Assembly (NCBI RefSeq): GCF_003390335.1
Contig: NZ_QUOU01000001.1
Coordinates: forward strand, 434,001 to 498,000
Length of the DNA stretch: 64,000 bases
Source of the DNA: Thalassotalea euphylliae
GTDB lineage: Bacteria > Pseudomonadota > Gammaproteobacteria > Enterobacterales > Alteromonadaceae
Direction of reading: 5' to 3'
Shown: positions 1 through 8,998 of the stretch, one piece after another
How positions within the stretch are numbered: the first letter of the stretch is position 1
How the letters are laid out: each line of letters starts with the position of its first letter
The notes under the pieces: model-generated
Told to the model about the DNA's origin: nothing
Database searches by the model: none
Seen by the model: the letters and a program-made list of their open reading frames with translations, nothing else
Position numbers and translations under genes: made by a program

Positions 1-1
1 C

Positions 2-961
2 ACGATTCACGATCCGTCGAACGACACTACAGAGTTCTTTGCCGCGAGCGAAATGCAAAAAGCAGGTGATATTGTCGCCGCACGTTTGTACTCAACCGGT
101 ACGATTTTATACGGCGCAACCGTTGCGGGTTATACTTCGCATGTCGATAGCTTGGACGATGCTAAATTCCACGTTGAGCGCTTGAAAAAAGCGGGTGCTT
201 TTAGTGTCAAAAGCTACAATCAGCCACGCCGTAACCAACGCCAGCAGTTTATTCAAGCGGCGCGAGAGTTAGAAGTGATGGTCATGCCAGAGGGCGGCTC
301 GTTATTACAGCATAATTTAACCATGTTGGTGGATGGTCACACCACGCTAGAGCACTCGATCCCAACCGAACATATCTATGATGATGTTAAGCAGTTATGG
401 TCAGCTTCAAGCATGGCGTACACACCAACCATGGGCGTTGCTTATGGTGGTATTTGGGGCGAAAACTTCTGGTACGATAAAACTGAGGTGTGGAAACATC
501 CGCGCCTTAGCCAATATGTGCCGTCAGAGTTTTTAGACCCACGCTCGATGCGTCGTCCAACTGCGCCGCACCACCACTACAATCACATGAACGTGGCACG
601 TGTTGCCAAAGAAATGCAAGACTTAGGCGTGGAAGTGAACTCAGGTGGTCACGGTCAACGTGAAGGTTTGGCCATGCACTGGGAAATGTGGATGATGGCG
701 CAAGGCGGTATGTCACCGCTACAAGCGCTGCGCACTGCCACTATGTCACCAGCCATTACCTTAGGTTTAGATCAGCAGCTTGGCTCGATAAAAGCCGGCA
801 AATTGGCGGACTTAATGATTGTTGATGGCGATATTACCCAAGATATTCGCATGAGTGATCGCGTTACGCACACTATGATCAACGGCCGTTTATACGATGC
901 CGAGACCATGAACGAAATCGGTAACTACGATAATAAACGCGAGAAGTTCTACTTTGAGTGA
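2..961 (+). CDS. Amidohydrolase family protein, C-terminal part (cut by window start)
   Basis: The frame is open from base 2 and ends at TGA 959-961, so only the last 319 residues are present; the internal ATG at 53 is not the true start. The visible part resembles the metal-dependent amidohydrolase barrel found at the C-terminus of large secreted TolB/WD40-like amidohydrolases. A late barrel segment reads VNSGGHGQREG, followed by a closing segment of the kind AGKLADLMIVDGD that returns to the small composite beta-domain. The substrate cannot be told from this part. A strong hairpin terminator follows. Such enzymes are usually exported, but the N-terminus lies outside the window. The family call is fairly secure, the function is not. 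Confidence 0.8.
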   Translation, partial: TIHDPSNDTTEFFAASEMQKAGDIVAARLYSTGTILYGATVAGYTSHVDSLDDAKFHVERLKKAGAFSVKSYNQPRRNQRQQFIQAARELEVMVMPEGGSLLQHNLTMLVDGHTTLEHSIPTEHIYDDVKQLWSASSMAYTPTMGVAYGGIWGENFWYDKTEVWKHPRLSQYVPSEFLDPRSMRRPTAPHHHYNHMNVARVAKEMQDLGVEVNSGGHGQREGLAMHWEMWMMAQGGMSPLQALRTATMSPAITLGLDQQLGSIKAGKLADLMIVDGDITQDIRMSDRVTHTMINGRLYDAETMNEIGNYDNKREKFYFE

Positions 962-988
962 TTGTGTTGATTAATATCGCTAATCAGT

Positions 989-1040
989 AAAAACAGCTTG
1001 GCTACAGTGTAGAGTAAATTATGGGTAGCCAGCTGTTTTT
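989..1040. terminator. Bidirectional hairpin terminator between convergent genes
   Basis: The arms AAAAACAGCTTGGCTAC (989-1005) and GTAGCCAGCTGTTTTT (1025-1040) pair with one bulge. The A/T-rich ends give a T-run on either strand. It lies between the convergent amidohydrolase gene (+) and the small secreted-protein gene (-). Confidence 0.75.
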
Positions 1041-1064
1041 GTTGGTTAAAGCAAGTTGTTATAT

Positions 1065-1610
1065 CTATATGGAGGGCTTTATTTTTGAGAGTAATTTAAC
1101 AACTTGGCTTTCGTTTATTTCTCCGGTTACTTGATAGAGCTGACTACTGTCCTTTTTAGTTAAGTATATTGTGTCAATTTGGTTTTTACCTGTAATGGAG
1201 AATGCGATCAATTCACTATATTCAAACTTAGTTAAGGTGTTTTCTGAATCAATCCCAAGAGCGTTTTTTATCGCTACAGCCTTATCTATCGCTGGAGCTT
1301 TTGACATTAATTCAAGAAAAAACTCTTGAGTTGACAAATTGTTTTTATGATCAGCTCCTAATAACGCGAAATCTGATGACACGTAACTTATTGAAAGTTC
1401 AGGCATCCCATTTACCTTAAATACAAGTCCTGGGTGAGAGCCTCCAAGTATATTTATATATGCAATTTTTTCATTCACACATAAGTTAAGGTCTACTAAC
1501 GCTATATTTGTGCTGTCTTTTTTACAGGAATATTTGGGCCAGCTATTATCAGCGTAAACCATATTACTGAATAAAATTGCTATACAAGTTAATTTTGATA
1601 AATTGAACAC
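1065..1610 (-). CDS. Small secreted protein of unknown function (about 181 aa)
   Basis: I do not recognise the family. The start is set at GTG 1610-1608 because AAGGAG lies six bases upstream; the in-frame ATG at 1631 sits before that ribosome site and inside the upstream gene. With this start the protein opens with a short positive stretch and a hydrophobic core ending VYA, a credible signal peptide cleaved before DNSW. The mature part is polar and has two cysteines near its N-terminus. The upstream gene stops one base before this start, so the two are very likely co-transcribed and translationally coupled. Both are visibly more AT-rich than their neighbours, which suggests acquired DNA. An effector or immunity role is possible but nothing in the sequence shows it. 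Confidence 0.6.
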   Translation of the reverse strand: MFNLSKLTCIAILFSNMVYADNSWPKYSCKKDSTNIALVDLNLCVNEKIAYINILGGSHPGLVFKVNGMPELSISYVSSDFALLGADHKNNLSTQEFFLELMSKAPAIDKAVAIKNALGIDSENTLTKFEYSELIAFSITGKNQIDTIYLTKKDSSQLYQVTGEINESQVVKLLSKIKPSI

Positions 1611-1611
1611 G

Positions 1612-1929
1612 TTATACTCCTTGTGAAGCAAGCTGAATTGGTCTTACATATTGCCAGACTCTTGCACGAGCACACACGTATGATTGGTCGTTTTTTAACT
1701 GCTCTAAAATACTTCTACTCATATTTTTAGCGATCCAACTGATCGTAGCTTTTCCTCCTGTTGGTTGTGGTACCCAACTAAAAGCAGTTGAACATGAGTT
1801 GATATCCTTTAACAAATTACCAACTACTTCAGCAACTTTAGGGTTAACATCGCCAGTAAATTTTTTGCCGATCCCTGCGAAAGTATATATTGCATTAATA
1901 GTCTCTTTTACTCTCTGCTTATCATTCAT
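1612..1929 (-). CDS. Hypothetical protein, 105 aa, upstream partner of the secreted protein
   Basis: Unrecognised small soluble protein without a signal peptide or clear membrane segment. It starts at ATG 1929, preceded by a weak AAGGAT-like ribosome site, and ends one base before the GTG start of the next gene. It has a lysine-rich N-terminal half, a glycine-containing centre and two isolated cysteines. AT content is high, as in its partner. The tight spacing argues that the two genes act together, and the arrangement of a cytoplasmic protein followed by an exported one is seen in many accessory gene pairs. The reading frame is convincing because of the coupling, but the function is unknown. 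Confidence 0.55.
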   Translation of the reverse strand: MNDKQRVKETINAIYTFAGIGKKFTGDVNPKVAEVVGNLLKDINSCSTAFSWVPQPTGGKATISWIAKNMSRSILEQLKNDQSYVCARARVWQYVRPIQLASQGV

Positions 1930-2111
1930 CGCTTATCCTTAATATGATGTTATAAGAAACTCAATGTTATATTAATCATTTCTAGTTAACAAACCTTAGA
2001 GCTAGCCTCGGTTTTTTTGCGTATTACTTTTTTTAAAAGTACTTAGAGCACACGACAATACAGGGCTAAAACGAAATAACTGCTAACATTAATTGTTAAG
2101 GCTTAGTTGTT

Positions 2112-2389
2112 ATACCCGTGCTACTTCAAGATGCTTGATTTCAGCGCTTTCACAGGGGCTCAGTATCAAGGCGCAGCTTGCAGGCATGGTTATTCCCTTT
2201 CAATAAGCTGCAACGCAGAGAGTGAGTTCCTGTGAAGCGCCCTCTCTACCTTAAAAAATGGGTTGGTTTAAAAGCGATTTATGCTGTGTTATTGATTTTA
2301 ACAAGGGGCGACCATTCTCTACGATCAATGCCTTGCCTAAATCGCTTTTAATTCCAACTGAAACAAGCACTTTGAAGTGGCACGGGTAT
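2112..2389. repeat. MITE-like palindromic repeat, copy 1 (278 bp)
   Basis: The ends form an imperfect inverted repeat of about 34 bp: ATACCCGTGCTACTTCAAG at the left and, on the other strand at the right end, ATACCCGTGCCACTTCAAA. A second copy in the same orientation lies at 28756-29020. Inside are further inverted segments: GCGCTTTCACAGG pairs with CCTGTGAAGCGC, GCAGCTTG with AATAAGCTGC, and AAAAGCGATTTA near 2270 with TAAATCGCTTTT near 2345. The element could therefore fold into several hairpins. It has no coding capacity, and a flanking TA duplication is possible. The rest of 1930-2564 holds only promoter-sized AT-rich DNA in which I see nothing definite. Confidence 0.8.
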
Positions 2390-2564
2390 ATATCACTAGA
2401 CAATTTATTGATAGTAAAAGTAAATTGGTAATCCTAGTCACTTTTATTTTAGCGCTGCCACATAGTGGCGGTTCATTATGACATGAGGTTTAGTTATCAA
2501 TTCTGCGCATTCTTCACCACCATTTTCATCAGACAACGATACAACTGAATCTGCGCTGCCGCCA

Positions 2565-4538
2565 TTGTTGGCCGGTCCCATTCTGCGAGATTGCCATCAG
2601 CACCAGTTTACGTTGTGGCTTGCGACAAAAGCCGCTTACCAATTTCACCTTGAACTCATATTGGATGATGGCAAGCAAGTCGTTTTCTCGCAGCCGTTAG
2701 CGCCAACGCAATATCTGCAAATTCCGGTCGGCTCTCAGTGTTTTATCAACATTATTGATATTGGGCTGGAGAAACCACTGCCAATAGATACGCTGATTCA
2801 CTACAACCTCAAACTAATCACTGACCATGGTGATACGGCTTTTTCATTGGCTAGAGACTTACCTGAGTTAAGTTATACCAGTGATGGGGGCGCCCAAAAC
2901 TCAGATGAGCCACAACAAACGCCGAGTTTTGCCATTAAGCCAGATATTCGTCGCCTGTATCACGGCTCATGCCGTAAACCGCATTTTGCTGGCAAAGACA
3001 GCTTAGTGGCACTAGATAACCAATTGGCAGGTGCTGAATATAGCGCGCAAGAGCGACCGTCACTGCTCATGCTAAGTGGCGATCAAGTGTATGTGGATGA
3101 TGTTGCCGGCCCGATGTTGATCGCCATTCACCAGTTGATCGATAAGTTGGGCTTGTTTGATGAGCACTGGCAGCAGTCAGATGATGTTTTAAATGCGAGC
3201 AACAAAGAAGAGTACAGTATTACCACCAGTGAGCAGCTGTTTCATCACCCGCTGGGCTACTATCAACGAGAACAGTTATTGCCACATAGCAAAGCCAGTA
3301 CTGGCTGGAAACGCCGCTTGTTTGGCGCTCGCAGGCTACCTATTTTCAGCTCAGTAAACGCGAAAAATCATTTGGTTACCCTGAGTGAGATGATCGCTAT
3401 GTATCTACTCACGTGGTCACCAACGTTATGGGACGAAGTGAATATTCCGGCATTACCGCCAGCGAATATTCCACCCGAAAGCCATCAGCTGTACTTAGAT
3501 GAATATGCGGCGATCCAAGATTTTACTATCGGCTTAGGACAAGTTCGGCGTGCGATGGCACATGTGCCGACGTATATGATCTTCGATGATCACGATATTA
3601 CTGATGATTGGAACTTAACCCGTGGCTGGGAAGAGGCGGCTTATGGCAACCCGTTTTCTAAACGTATTATCGGTAATGCCTTGGTGGCTTATTACTTGTG
3701 CCAAGGCTTAGGCAATCAACTGCATCGCCACGATGAATTAATTGCCCAACATGAAACTTGGTTTACCGACCAAGGGGTGAAGCAGCACGATCAATTGGTA
3801 GATACCATGTTGGCGTTTGATCAGTGGCATTACCACTTACCGACCAGCCCGAAAATGCTGGTGCTAGATACCCGCACCCAGCGCTGGCGTAGCGAAAGTA
3901 ATGCTGGCAAGCCATCTGGGCTGATGGATTGGGAATCGCTCACTGAATTACAGCAGCAATTGCTCCATGAGCCGAGCGTTATTTTGGTGTCTGCCGCGCC
4001 GATTTACGGGGTAAAATTAATTGAAGCGGTGCAGCGGGTTTTTACCTTCTTTGGCAATCCGCTAGCCGTAGATGCCGAGAACTGGATGGCACATCGCGGC
4101 ACCGCGAATGTGATGCTAAATATTTTCCGCAATCGCAAAACACCACCACAATTTATTATCCTTTCTGGCGATGTCCATTATTCGTTTGTTTACGATGTCA
4201 GTCACCGTTTTATTCGCTCGAGCTCGTCGATTGTACAAATCACTTGTAGCGGCATTAAAAATGCCTTCCCACCGAAATTGATCCACACTCTGGAGCGCTT
4301 AAATTATTACTTATATGGCCGATATTCACCGCTGAATTGGTTTACCAAACGCCGCCGAATGCGCATTCGGGTTAGAAGACCCAGTATTGATGCCAACAAA
4401 ACCTTGTACAACGGCTGTGGCATTGGTGTATTGGAGCTAAACCATGACGCAAGCGAAGTGAGCGCAAGGCTGTTAATTGAGCGCGGCCAACAAGTCAGCT
4501 TTACCGCGGCCAACAACGCTTCAATAAAAACAGAGTAA
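2565..4538 (+). CDS. PhoD-like metallophosphatase / alkaline phosphatase D family protein
   Basis: The metallophosphatase fold is shown by the motif order SGDQVYVDD (about residue 170), FDDHDITDDWN (about 345) and SGDVHYSF (about 540), which supply the Asp/His/Asn metal ligands of PhoD-like enzymes. An N-terminal beta-rich domain with LAGPILRDC precedes it, as in long bacterial PhoD-like proteins of unknown substrate. No signal peptide is seen, so it may be cytoplasmic. The start is doubtful. The frame begins at TTG 2565 without a ribosome site, while the nearest in-frame ATG (2478) is followed by an in-frame TGA at 2484. The N-terminus may be damaged or use a rare start. It probably hydrolyses phosphoesters or phosphodiesters. 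Confidence 0.8.
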   Translation: MLAGPILRDCHQHQFTLWLATKAAYQFHLELILDDGKQVVFSQPLAPTQYLQIPVGSQCFINIIDIGLEKPLPIDTLIHYNLKLITDHGDTAFSLARDLPELSYTSDGGAQNSDEPQQTPSFAIKPDIRRLYHGSCRKPHFAGKDSLVALDNQLAGAEYSAQERPSLLMLSGDQVYVDDVAGPMLIAIHQLIDKLGLFDEHWQQSDDVLNASNKEEYSITTSEQLFHHPLGYYQREQLLPHSKASTGWKRRLFGARRLPIFSSVNAKNHLVTLSEMIAMYLLTWSPTLWDEVNIPALPPANIPPESHQLYLDEYAAIQDFTIGLGQVRRAMAHVPTYMIFDDHDITDDWNLTRGWEEAAYGNPFSKRIIGNALVAYYLCQGLGNQLHRHDELIAQHETWFTDQGVKQHDQLVDTMLAFDQWHYHLPTSPKMLVLDTRTQRWRSESNAGKPSGLMDWESLTELQQQLLHEPSVILVSAAPIYGVKLIEAVQRVFTFFGNPLAVDAENWMAHRGTANVMLNIFRNRKTPPQFIILSGDVHYSFVYDVSHRFIRSSSSIVQITCSGIKNAFPPKLIHTLERLNYYLYGRYSPLNWFTKRRRMRIRVRRPSIDANKTLYNGCGIGVLELNHDASEVSARLLIERGQQVSFTAANNASIKTE

Positions 4539-4693
4539 GAGTCGCGATAAACCATGGAGCATTTATAGCAACTGGCCAAGATGTATGCAGCAGTGCCAAT
4601 TAACCGGTTTTATCCGCCGCAAATCACTATTGCAAAAGGCGTTGCGAGATAAGCCTTGAGCTGGGCGAGCAATATCACCATTTGGCTGGCGGC

Positions 4694-4726
4694 GTGCTTG
4701 TTTCAATTGGCATTAAAAGCGATTTA
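4694..4726. repeat. 33-bp remnant of the MITE-like repeat, opposite orientation
   Basis: The stretch beginning GTGCTTGTTTCAATTGG and ending AAAAGCGATTTA matches the reverse complement of the right end of the 2112-2389 repeat at 31 of 33 positions, then diverges. It lies in the 327-bp gap 4539-4865. The rest of that gap holds two small hairpins (GGTTAC 4733-4738 with GTAACC 4750-4755, and CCTGC/GCAGG at about 4763-4778) and no gene that I can support. Confidence 0.6.
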
Positions 4727-4865
4727 GACACAGGTTACATGTTCCCTGCGTAACCTAAGCACCTGCGTCCATGCAGGCGAGACAATGGTATTTTTATGCG
4801 CAGTAATAATCGACTTGTCGACGCCACAGGCTATGCTAATAACTGATAAGAAAGTATTGTGGTGA

Positions 4866-5966
4866 GTGATACACGTGGATTTTTTTAGTTTAAAAGTTAG
4901 CGAAATTAACAAAGAGGCCAAAGGTGCCAAATCATTTTTACTTGATGTGCCCACCAATTTGATCGGTAGCTTACGCTGGCAGCCAGGGCAGCATGTGAAT
5001 GTCAGAATCAAGCTGGGTGAGCAGTCTTATATCCGCAGTTATTCACTATCAAATTGTCCGCAAACGTTAGGGTTAAGGCTGACGGTGAAAGCGGTTGAAT
5101 TGGGTGTTGTGTCCAACTATTTGATCAGCAAATTAAAGCCAGGTGATTATCTGGAAGTTAGTCAACCAGGTGGGCTGTTTACGTTACCTCAACTTTCATC
5201 AAATATAGGCACCGTCGAAGCCAATGTGCCAAGTGCACGGCATGAGGCTCAATATTTTGTGTTTTTTGCTGCCGGTAGTGGCATAACGCCAATTTTTAGC
5301 ATGATTACGGCATTGCTTTCGGCACATACGGCAACGAGTACACGAGTGTATTTAGTTTATAGCAACCGCAATCGGCGCAGTGCTATTTTTGCCGACAAGC
5401 TGGAGGTATTGCGTGAGCGCTTTCCAAATCAATTTACGTTGCTTAACTGCTACTCTAAACCCGGTTGGTTTAAACCGAAAAATATGTGGCATCACGGGCG
5501 AGTAACACAAGCCGTGGTTTATGCTGCGCTGGAAAAAATGAATTTGCCCGGATACAGCCACTACTTTCTGTGTGGTCCAAGCGGCTTTATGGAGACAGTT
5601 CATCAGACGTTAACTCAGCTTGACGTTGCACCGCAATGTATTCATCGAGAGAGCTTCGGGGGTGGGCAAACGGTATGGTCAGCAACCGCTAGCCAGTCTG
5701 CCAAGCTCAAAATAGAGCTCAGTGGCGCGCAGCATACAATTGAGGTTAAGGCAAATGAATCACTGCTGGCCGCGATGTTACGTGCCAAGCTCGATGCCCC
5801 GTTCAGCTGTGAAGAAGGGGTTTGTGGTAGTTGCCAGTGCGAGCTTGTCAGCGGTGAGGCAAGGATGGTGGAAAATTTGTTTCTGACCGATGAAGAGCAA
5901 GCCGAGGGTAAGATTTTGTCGTGCCAAGCGGTCGCTCAGTCATCTCAACTTGCTATCAAGCTTTAG
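4866..5966 (+). CDS. Ferredoxin-NAD(P) reductase-like flavoprotein with C-terminal 2Fe-2S domain
   Basis: A 366-residue electron-transfer protein. An FAD-binding barrel comes first (RSYSLSNCP at about residue 56), then a NAD(P)-binding domain (FAAGSGITPIF, about 137) and a plant-type 2Fe-2S domain with Cys ligands in CEEGVCGSCQC (about 318-328) and a final Cys in ILSCQA. This order is typical of PaaE/Hcr/VanB-type reductases that feed electrons to an oxygenase or reductase partner. No partner enzyme is adjacent, so the electron acceptor is unknown. Translation appears to start at GTG 4866; GTG 4875 is an alternative and the ribosome site is weak. It is likely cytoplasmic and converges with the next gene. 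Confidence 0.85.
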   Translation: MIHVDFFSLKVSEINKEAKGAKSFLLDVPTNLIGSLRWQPGQHVNVRIKLGEQSYIRSYSLSNCPQTLGLRLTVKAVELGVVSNYLISKLKPGDYLEVSQPGGLFTLPQLSSNIGTVEANVPSARHEAQYFVFFAAGSGITPIFSMITALLSAHTATSTRVYLVYSNRNRRSAIFADKLEVLRERFPNQFTLLNCYSKPGWFKPKNMWHHGRVTQAVVYAALEKMNLPGYSHYFLCGPSGFMETVHQTLTQLDVAPQCIHRESFGGGQTVWSATASQSAKLKIELSGAQHTIEVKANESLLAAMLRAKLDAPFSCEEGVCGSCQCELVSGEARMVENLFLTDEEQAEGKILSCQAVAQSSQLAIKL

Positions 5967-6113
5967 GCTGATGATTTTTAATACAAGTTTTATTGTCACA
6001 GACAACTTGACGCAACTAAGTATAGCTAAGCTAAGCATAGTCAGGCGTTAGGTTAGCCTTATGCTGGTTGCGTTATTAAGCCTATTAGGAGGCTAGCGAG
6101 CCTTGATAATGTA

Positions 6114-6137
6114 GTTAACCCCATATATGGGGTTAAC
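6114..6137. terminator. Perfect 24-bp palindrome between convergent genes
   Basis: GTTAACCCCATATATGGGGTTAAC is a perfect palindrome placed between the convergent reductase (+) and membrane protein (-) genes. It can form a 9-bp stem and probably acts as a bidirectional terminator, although no strong T-run follows. A protein-binding site is the alternative. Confidence 0.5.
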
Positions 6138-6166
6138 TCATAAGCGCGACTGTTTACTTCGCTTTG

Positions 6167-8296
6167 TTATTTGAGCACAGACAGTAAATTGCTGTAATCA
6201 TCTCGCCACAATACCGCTGAGCGCTCACTCGGCCACGATGACATATGCTTTTTGACTTGGTAGCGCTTAAAAATAGCCTCATTATTTGAAATAAGTACCC
6301 ATTGTGCGGCATTTGGTTCGTGTTCAGTGCTGGCAGTGTAAAAGTACTTTGCCTGCATTTTGATCGCATCGGCAAGATTTTGCGTTAACGCGCTTAGCTC
6401 TAAATGGGAGTTTGAAATATGAATGGCCAATATGCCATTCTCTTTGAGGTGCGCTTGATATAGTTGCATAGCTTCAACAGTGAGTAAATGCGCAGGAATG
6501 GCGTCGCCAGAGAAGGCGTCTAACACCAAAATATCAAATGCTTCACTGCCATTTTCAGCCAGTGCTTGTTGCAGTAAAAAGCGACCATCTCCTTGATGCA
6601 AGTAGATATCCGCCTTACTATTGCGCAAATAACTAAAATACTGCTGAGCATAGTCAACAACAGCGGGATTAAGCTCGTAAAAATGATACTGCTCACCAGT
6701 GTTGCCATAGGCGGCAAGCGTACCAGCTCCCAAGCCAATTAGACCAACTTTTATTGGGGCGATGGCGCGCTTTAATGGCATATAGTTGTCGAGTGCCAAG
6801 GCAACGCCAGTGCCTTGGCGGTAGTAGCTTTTAGGTATGTGCGCCAGCGCAGGAGCGAGGGCTTGAGTGCCGTGTGACGTAGTGCCATCAATCAAGCGGC
6901 GCTCTGCTTGTCCATTCACTGAGGTTTCCACTACCGACAGCAAACCATAGAAGTTACGCTCACTGGCAATTTGGTGTTTCGCTAATTGCTCATTTAGGGA
7001 AATCTGCAATACCGACAAGCCGATAACAACAATGCCTAATGAGCCTAACGACAAAGTTCGCGGCACACTGCCGAACAAGGTCTTGAAGGTTAACTGGCCG
7101 TGTGATGCCACCGCTAAACTGACGGTAAAGGCCATCACAATGGCAATTACCGTCATCGGGTATTCGCTAAATTGGTTAAACACTTGCGGCGCAACCAATG
7201 ATACCAGTGCACTACCTAGCACACCGCCAAGTGCAATCATCAAATAGAACAAGGTCAATTGCTCAGCCTTGGGGGCTTGTTTGATCAACTCACCATGGCA
7301 AATCATACACCCAGCAAACAAAATAAAGCTGAACATCAACACTTGCGAGATAAAATCAAATTGTGCGCTAACCACTGGCAGCATAATCGCCATTAACGCA
7401 CAAATTAAATAGAACGCCAGCCAGTACCAACGTACGTACAAACGTGGGCTGTGAAACGCAACGATAAAAGTGAGCAAGTACAGCGCCAGTGGCAGCACCC
7501 ACAAAAAGGGCATAGGCGCAACGTTTTGGGTCATTGCGTTTGTGGTGGAAACTAACAGCATAACGCCAAGTGCTGACAGCCCCAACCATAGCGATATGGT
7601 TAAATTTGCCACTGGATTTGCTGAGCGCTTTGAAGACTGATGTGACGAGCTAGCGGTATTATTTTCATCGCTTATAGCGTTGTTTAGGGCATCATTATTT
7701 ATGATCACTGGCTTGCCCACTCCCGCTTTTTCCAATTGATAAGCAAGTGCCATAATCGCCAGCGCAAAAGCAATAAAACCGCTCGACCAAACAAGGGTTT
7801 GTTGCTGTAAGTTAAATAGCGGCTCGAACACAAATGGGTAACTCAATAGCGCGAGTAACGAACCTAAATTTGACAGTGAGTAAAGGCGATACGGCACCTT
7901 AGTTTCATCACTAATCGTTAACCATTTTTGCACCAAAGGGCCTGTGGCCGATAAAGCAAAATAGGGGAGACCAATGGCCACGGCCAAGGTCGCTAAAATA
8001 TTGGTTATAGGCATACTGCTGGCAAACTCAAGGCTGGCCGCAGGAGTGGTAAACGGCAGGCTTAATCCTGCCAGTAACAGTACCACGGCATGCACTTGCC
8101 ATTGTCGCTTAAACGATAAGCGCTGTAATACGTGCGCATAGCTATAGCCTGCCAGCAATAACAATTGGAAGAACAACATGCAGCTTGTCCATACCGTTGC
8201 GCTGCCACCGTATGCCGGTAAAATCACCTTGGCGATAAAAGGTTGCACCTGAAAAAGAAGAAATGCGCTTAAAAAAACGGTCAGCAAAAACAGCAT
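6167..8296 (-). CDS. Membrane protein fused to a spermidine-synthase-like methyltransferase-fold domain
   Basis: A 709-residue fusion. The first about 440 residues are strongly hydrophobic with roughly 10-12 transmembrane segments, interrupted by a polar linker near residue 210. The last about 220 residues form a soluble domain with the nucleotide-fold motif LIGLGAGTLAAYG, then YHFYELNPAVV and LDAFSGDAIPAHLL, the signature of the spermidine synthase family. This architecture is known as fused MFS/spermidine synthase. Whether such proteins make polyamines is unsettled, and they may instead transport or modify another substrate. The gene stands alone, with a convergent neighbour on one side and a terminator for the NfeD operon on the other. 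Confidence 0.8.
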   Translation of the reverse strand: MLFLLTVFLSAFLLFQVQPFIAKVILPAYGGSATVWTSCMLFFQLLLLAGYSYAHVLQRLSFKRQWQVHAVVLLLAGLSLPFTTPAASLEFASSMPITNILATLAVAIGLPYFALSATGPLVQKWLTISDETKVPYRLYSLSNLGSLLALLSYPFVFEPLFNLQQQTLVWSSGFIAFALAIMALAYQLEKAGVGKPVIINNDALNNAISDENNTASSSHQSSKRSANPVANLTISLWLGLSALGVMLLVSTTNAMTQNVAPMPFLWVLPLALYLLTFIVAFHSPRLYVRWYWLAFYLICALMAIMLPVVSAQFDFISQVLMFSFILFAGCMICHGELIKQAPKAEQLTLFYLMIALGGVLGSALVSLVAPQVFNQFSEYPMTVIAIVMAFTVSLAVASHGQLTFKTLFGSVPRTLSLGSLGIVVIGLSVLQISLNEQLAKHQIASERNFYGLLSVVETSVNGQAERRLIDGTTSHGTQALAPALAHIPKSYYRQGTGVALALDNYMPLKRAIAPIKVGLIGLGAGTLAAYGNTGEQYHFYELNPAVVDYAQQYFSYLRNSKADIYLHQGDGRFLLQQALAENGSEAFDILVLDAFSGDAIPAHLLTVEAMQLYQAHLKENGILAIHISNSHLELSALTQNLADAIKMQAKYFYTASTEHEPNAAQWVLISNNEAIFKRYQVKKHMSSWPSERSAVLWRDDYSNLLSVLK

Positions 8297-8429
8297 AAAG
8301 TGGGCTAACTGATAGAAAAATTGGCTGTAATTATCTCGGTTAGTTTTGGGAAAAGCCAGCGCGAAGGTTAATCGTGAAAAGAATTGCTATTGGCGATTTT
8401 TTACTTTTGGTGGGGTTTTCACATGGCAA

Positions 8430-8462
8430 CAGAAAACAAACAGCCAAGCGTTTTGCTTGGCT
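8430..8462 (-). terminator. Rho-independent terminator of the stomatin-NfeD operon
   Basis: AGCCAAGC (8442-8449) pairs with GCTTGGCT (8455-8462) around a five-base loop. On the minus strand the stem is followed by TTTGTTTTCTG, a T-rich tail. It lies about 65 bases beyond the NfeD stop codon. Confidence 0.75.
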
Positions 8463-8526
8463 TGTGCAGTGTTCGCTATACGTGAAGACTGATACTTTTA
8501 ATCGTTACTGCTATCGAAATTTGAAA

Positions 8527-8979
8527 CTAGGCTGGCTCTACCCAGAGCTCGCCGACTTCGGTGTCGATAACAACCACTTTAGCGCCAGCAGGAATCGCGC
8601 GTTTAGCTTTCACTTGCCAGTCGATACCAGATAATTTGTGGGTAGTGGATGTGGAGGAATCAATTGCTTTATCCAGCACAAATTCCATACCGATAAAGTC
8701 ATTTTTCACTTTGTGAGTATCTTGGCGATTTTGAAATCGCTTTAATGGTTTCCACAATATCAATGCGAATACCGTTGTCAGTATGGCGGTGGTCAAGACA
8801 ATTGGCATCAATTGCACGGGTAACATGCCGCCTAAGACTAAGCTTCCAGCCACAAGCAGCGCGAGCCCAATAAAGGTCAGAATAAAAGTGGAAAAGCCCA
8901 GCACAGCTACTTCAATAATAAGCAGTAAAAGACCGAGCGTAACTAATGACTCGCCGGCATTATTCGCAATAAGTTCCAT
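8527..8979 (-). CDS. NfeD family membrane protein
   Basis: A 150-residue protein with three or four hydrophobic segments in the first half and a soluble C-terminal OB-fold-like domain (GMEFVLDKAI...GEVGELWVEPA region). This is the layout of short NfeD proteins such as E. coli YbbJ. It follows the stomatin-like gene with a 19-base gap on the same strand. Pairing of NfeD with an SPFH protein is a very common conserved arrangement linked to membrane microdomains and membrane quality control. The start ATG at 8979 has a AAGGAAA ribosome site. The specific role is inferred from the family only. Confidence 0.85.
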   Translation of the reverse strand: MELIANNAGESLVTLGLLLLIIEVAVLGFSTFILTFIGLALLVAGSLVLGGMLPVQLMPIVLTTAILTTVFALILWKPLKRFQNRQDTHKVKNDFIGMEFVLDKAIDSSTSTTHKLSGIDWQVKAKRAIPAGAKVVVIDTEVGELWVEPA

Positions 8980-8998
8980 TTTATTTCCTTACATTCGA

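Noticed and set aside
8374..8634. 86-codon plus-strand frame
   Set aside because: It runs through the terminator hairpin and antisense to the NfeD gene.
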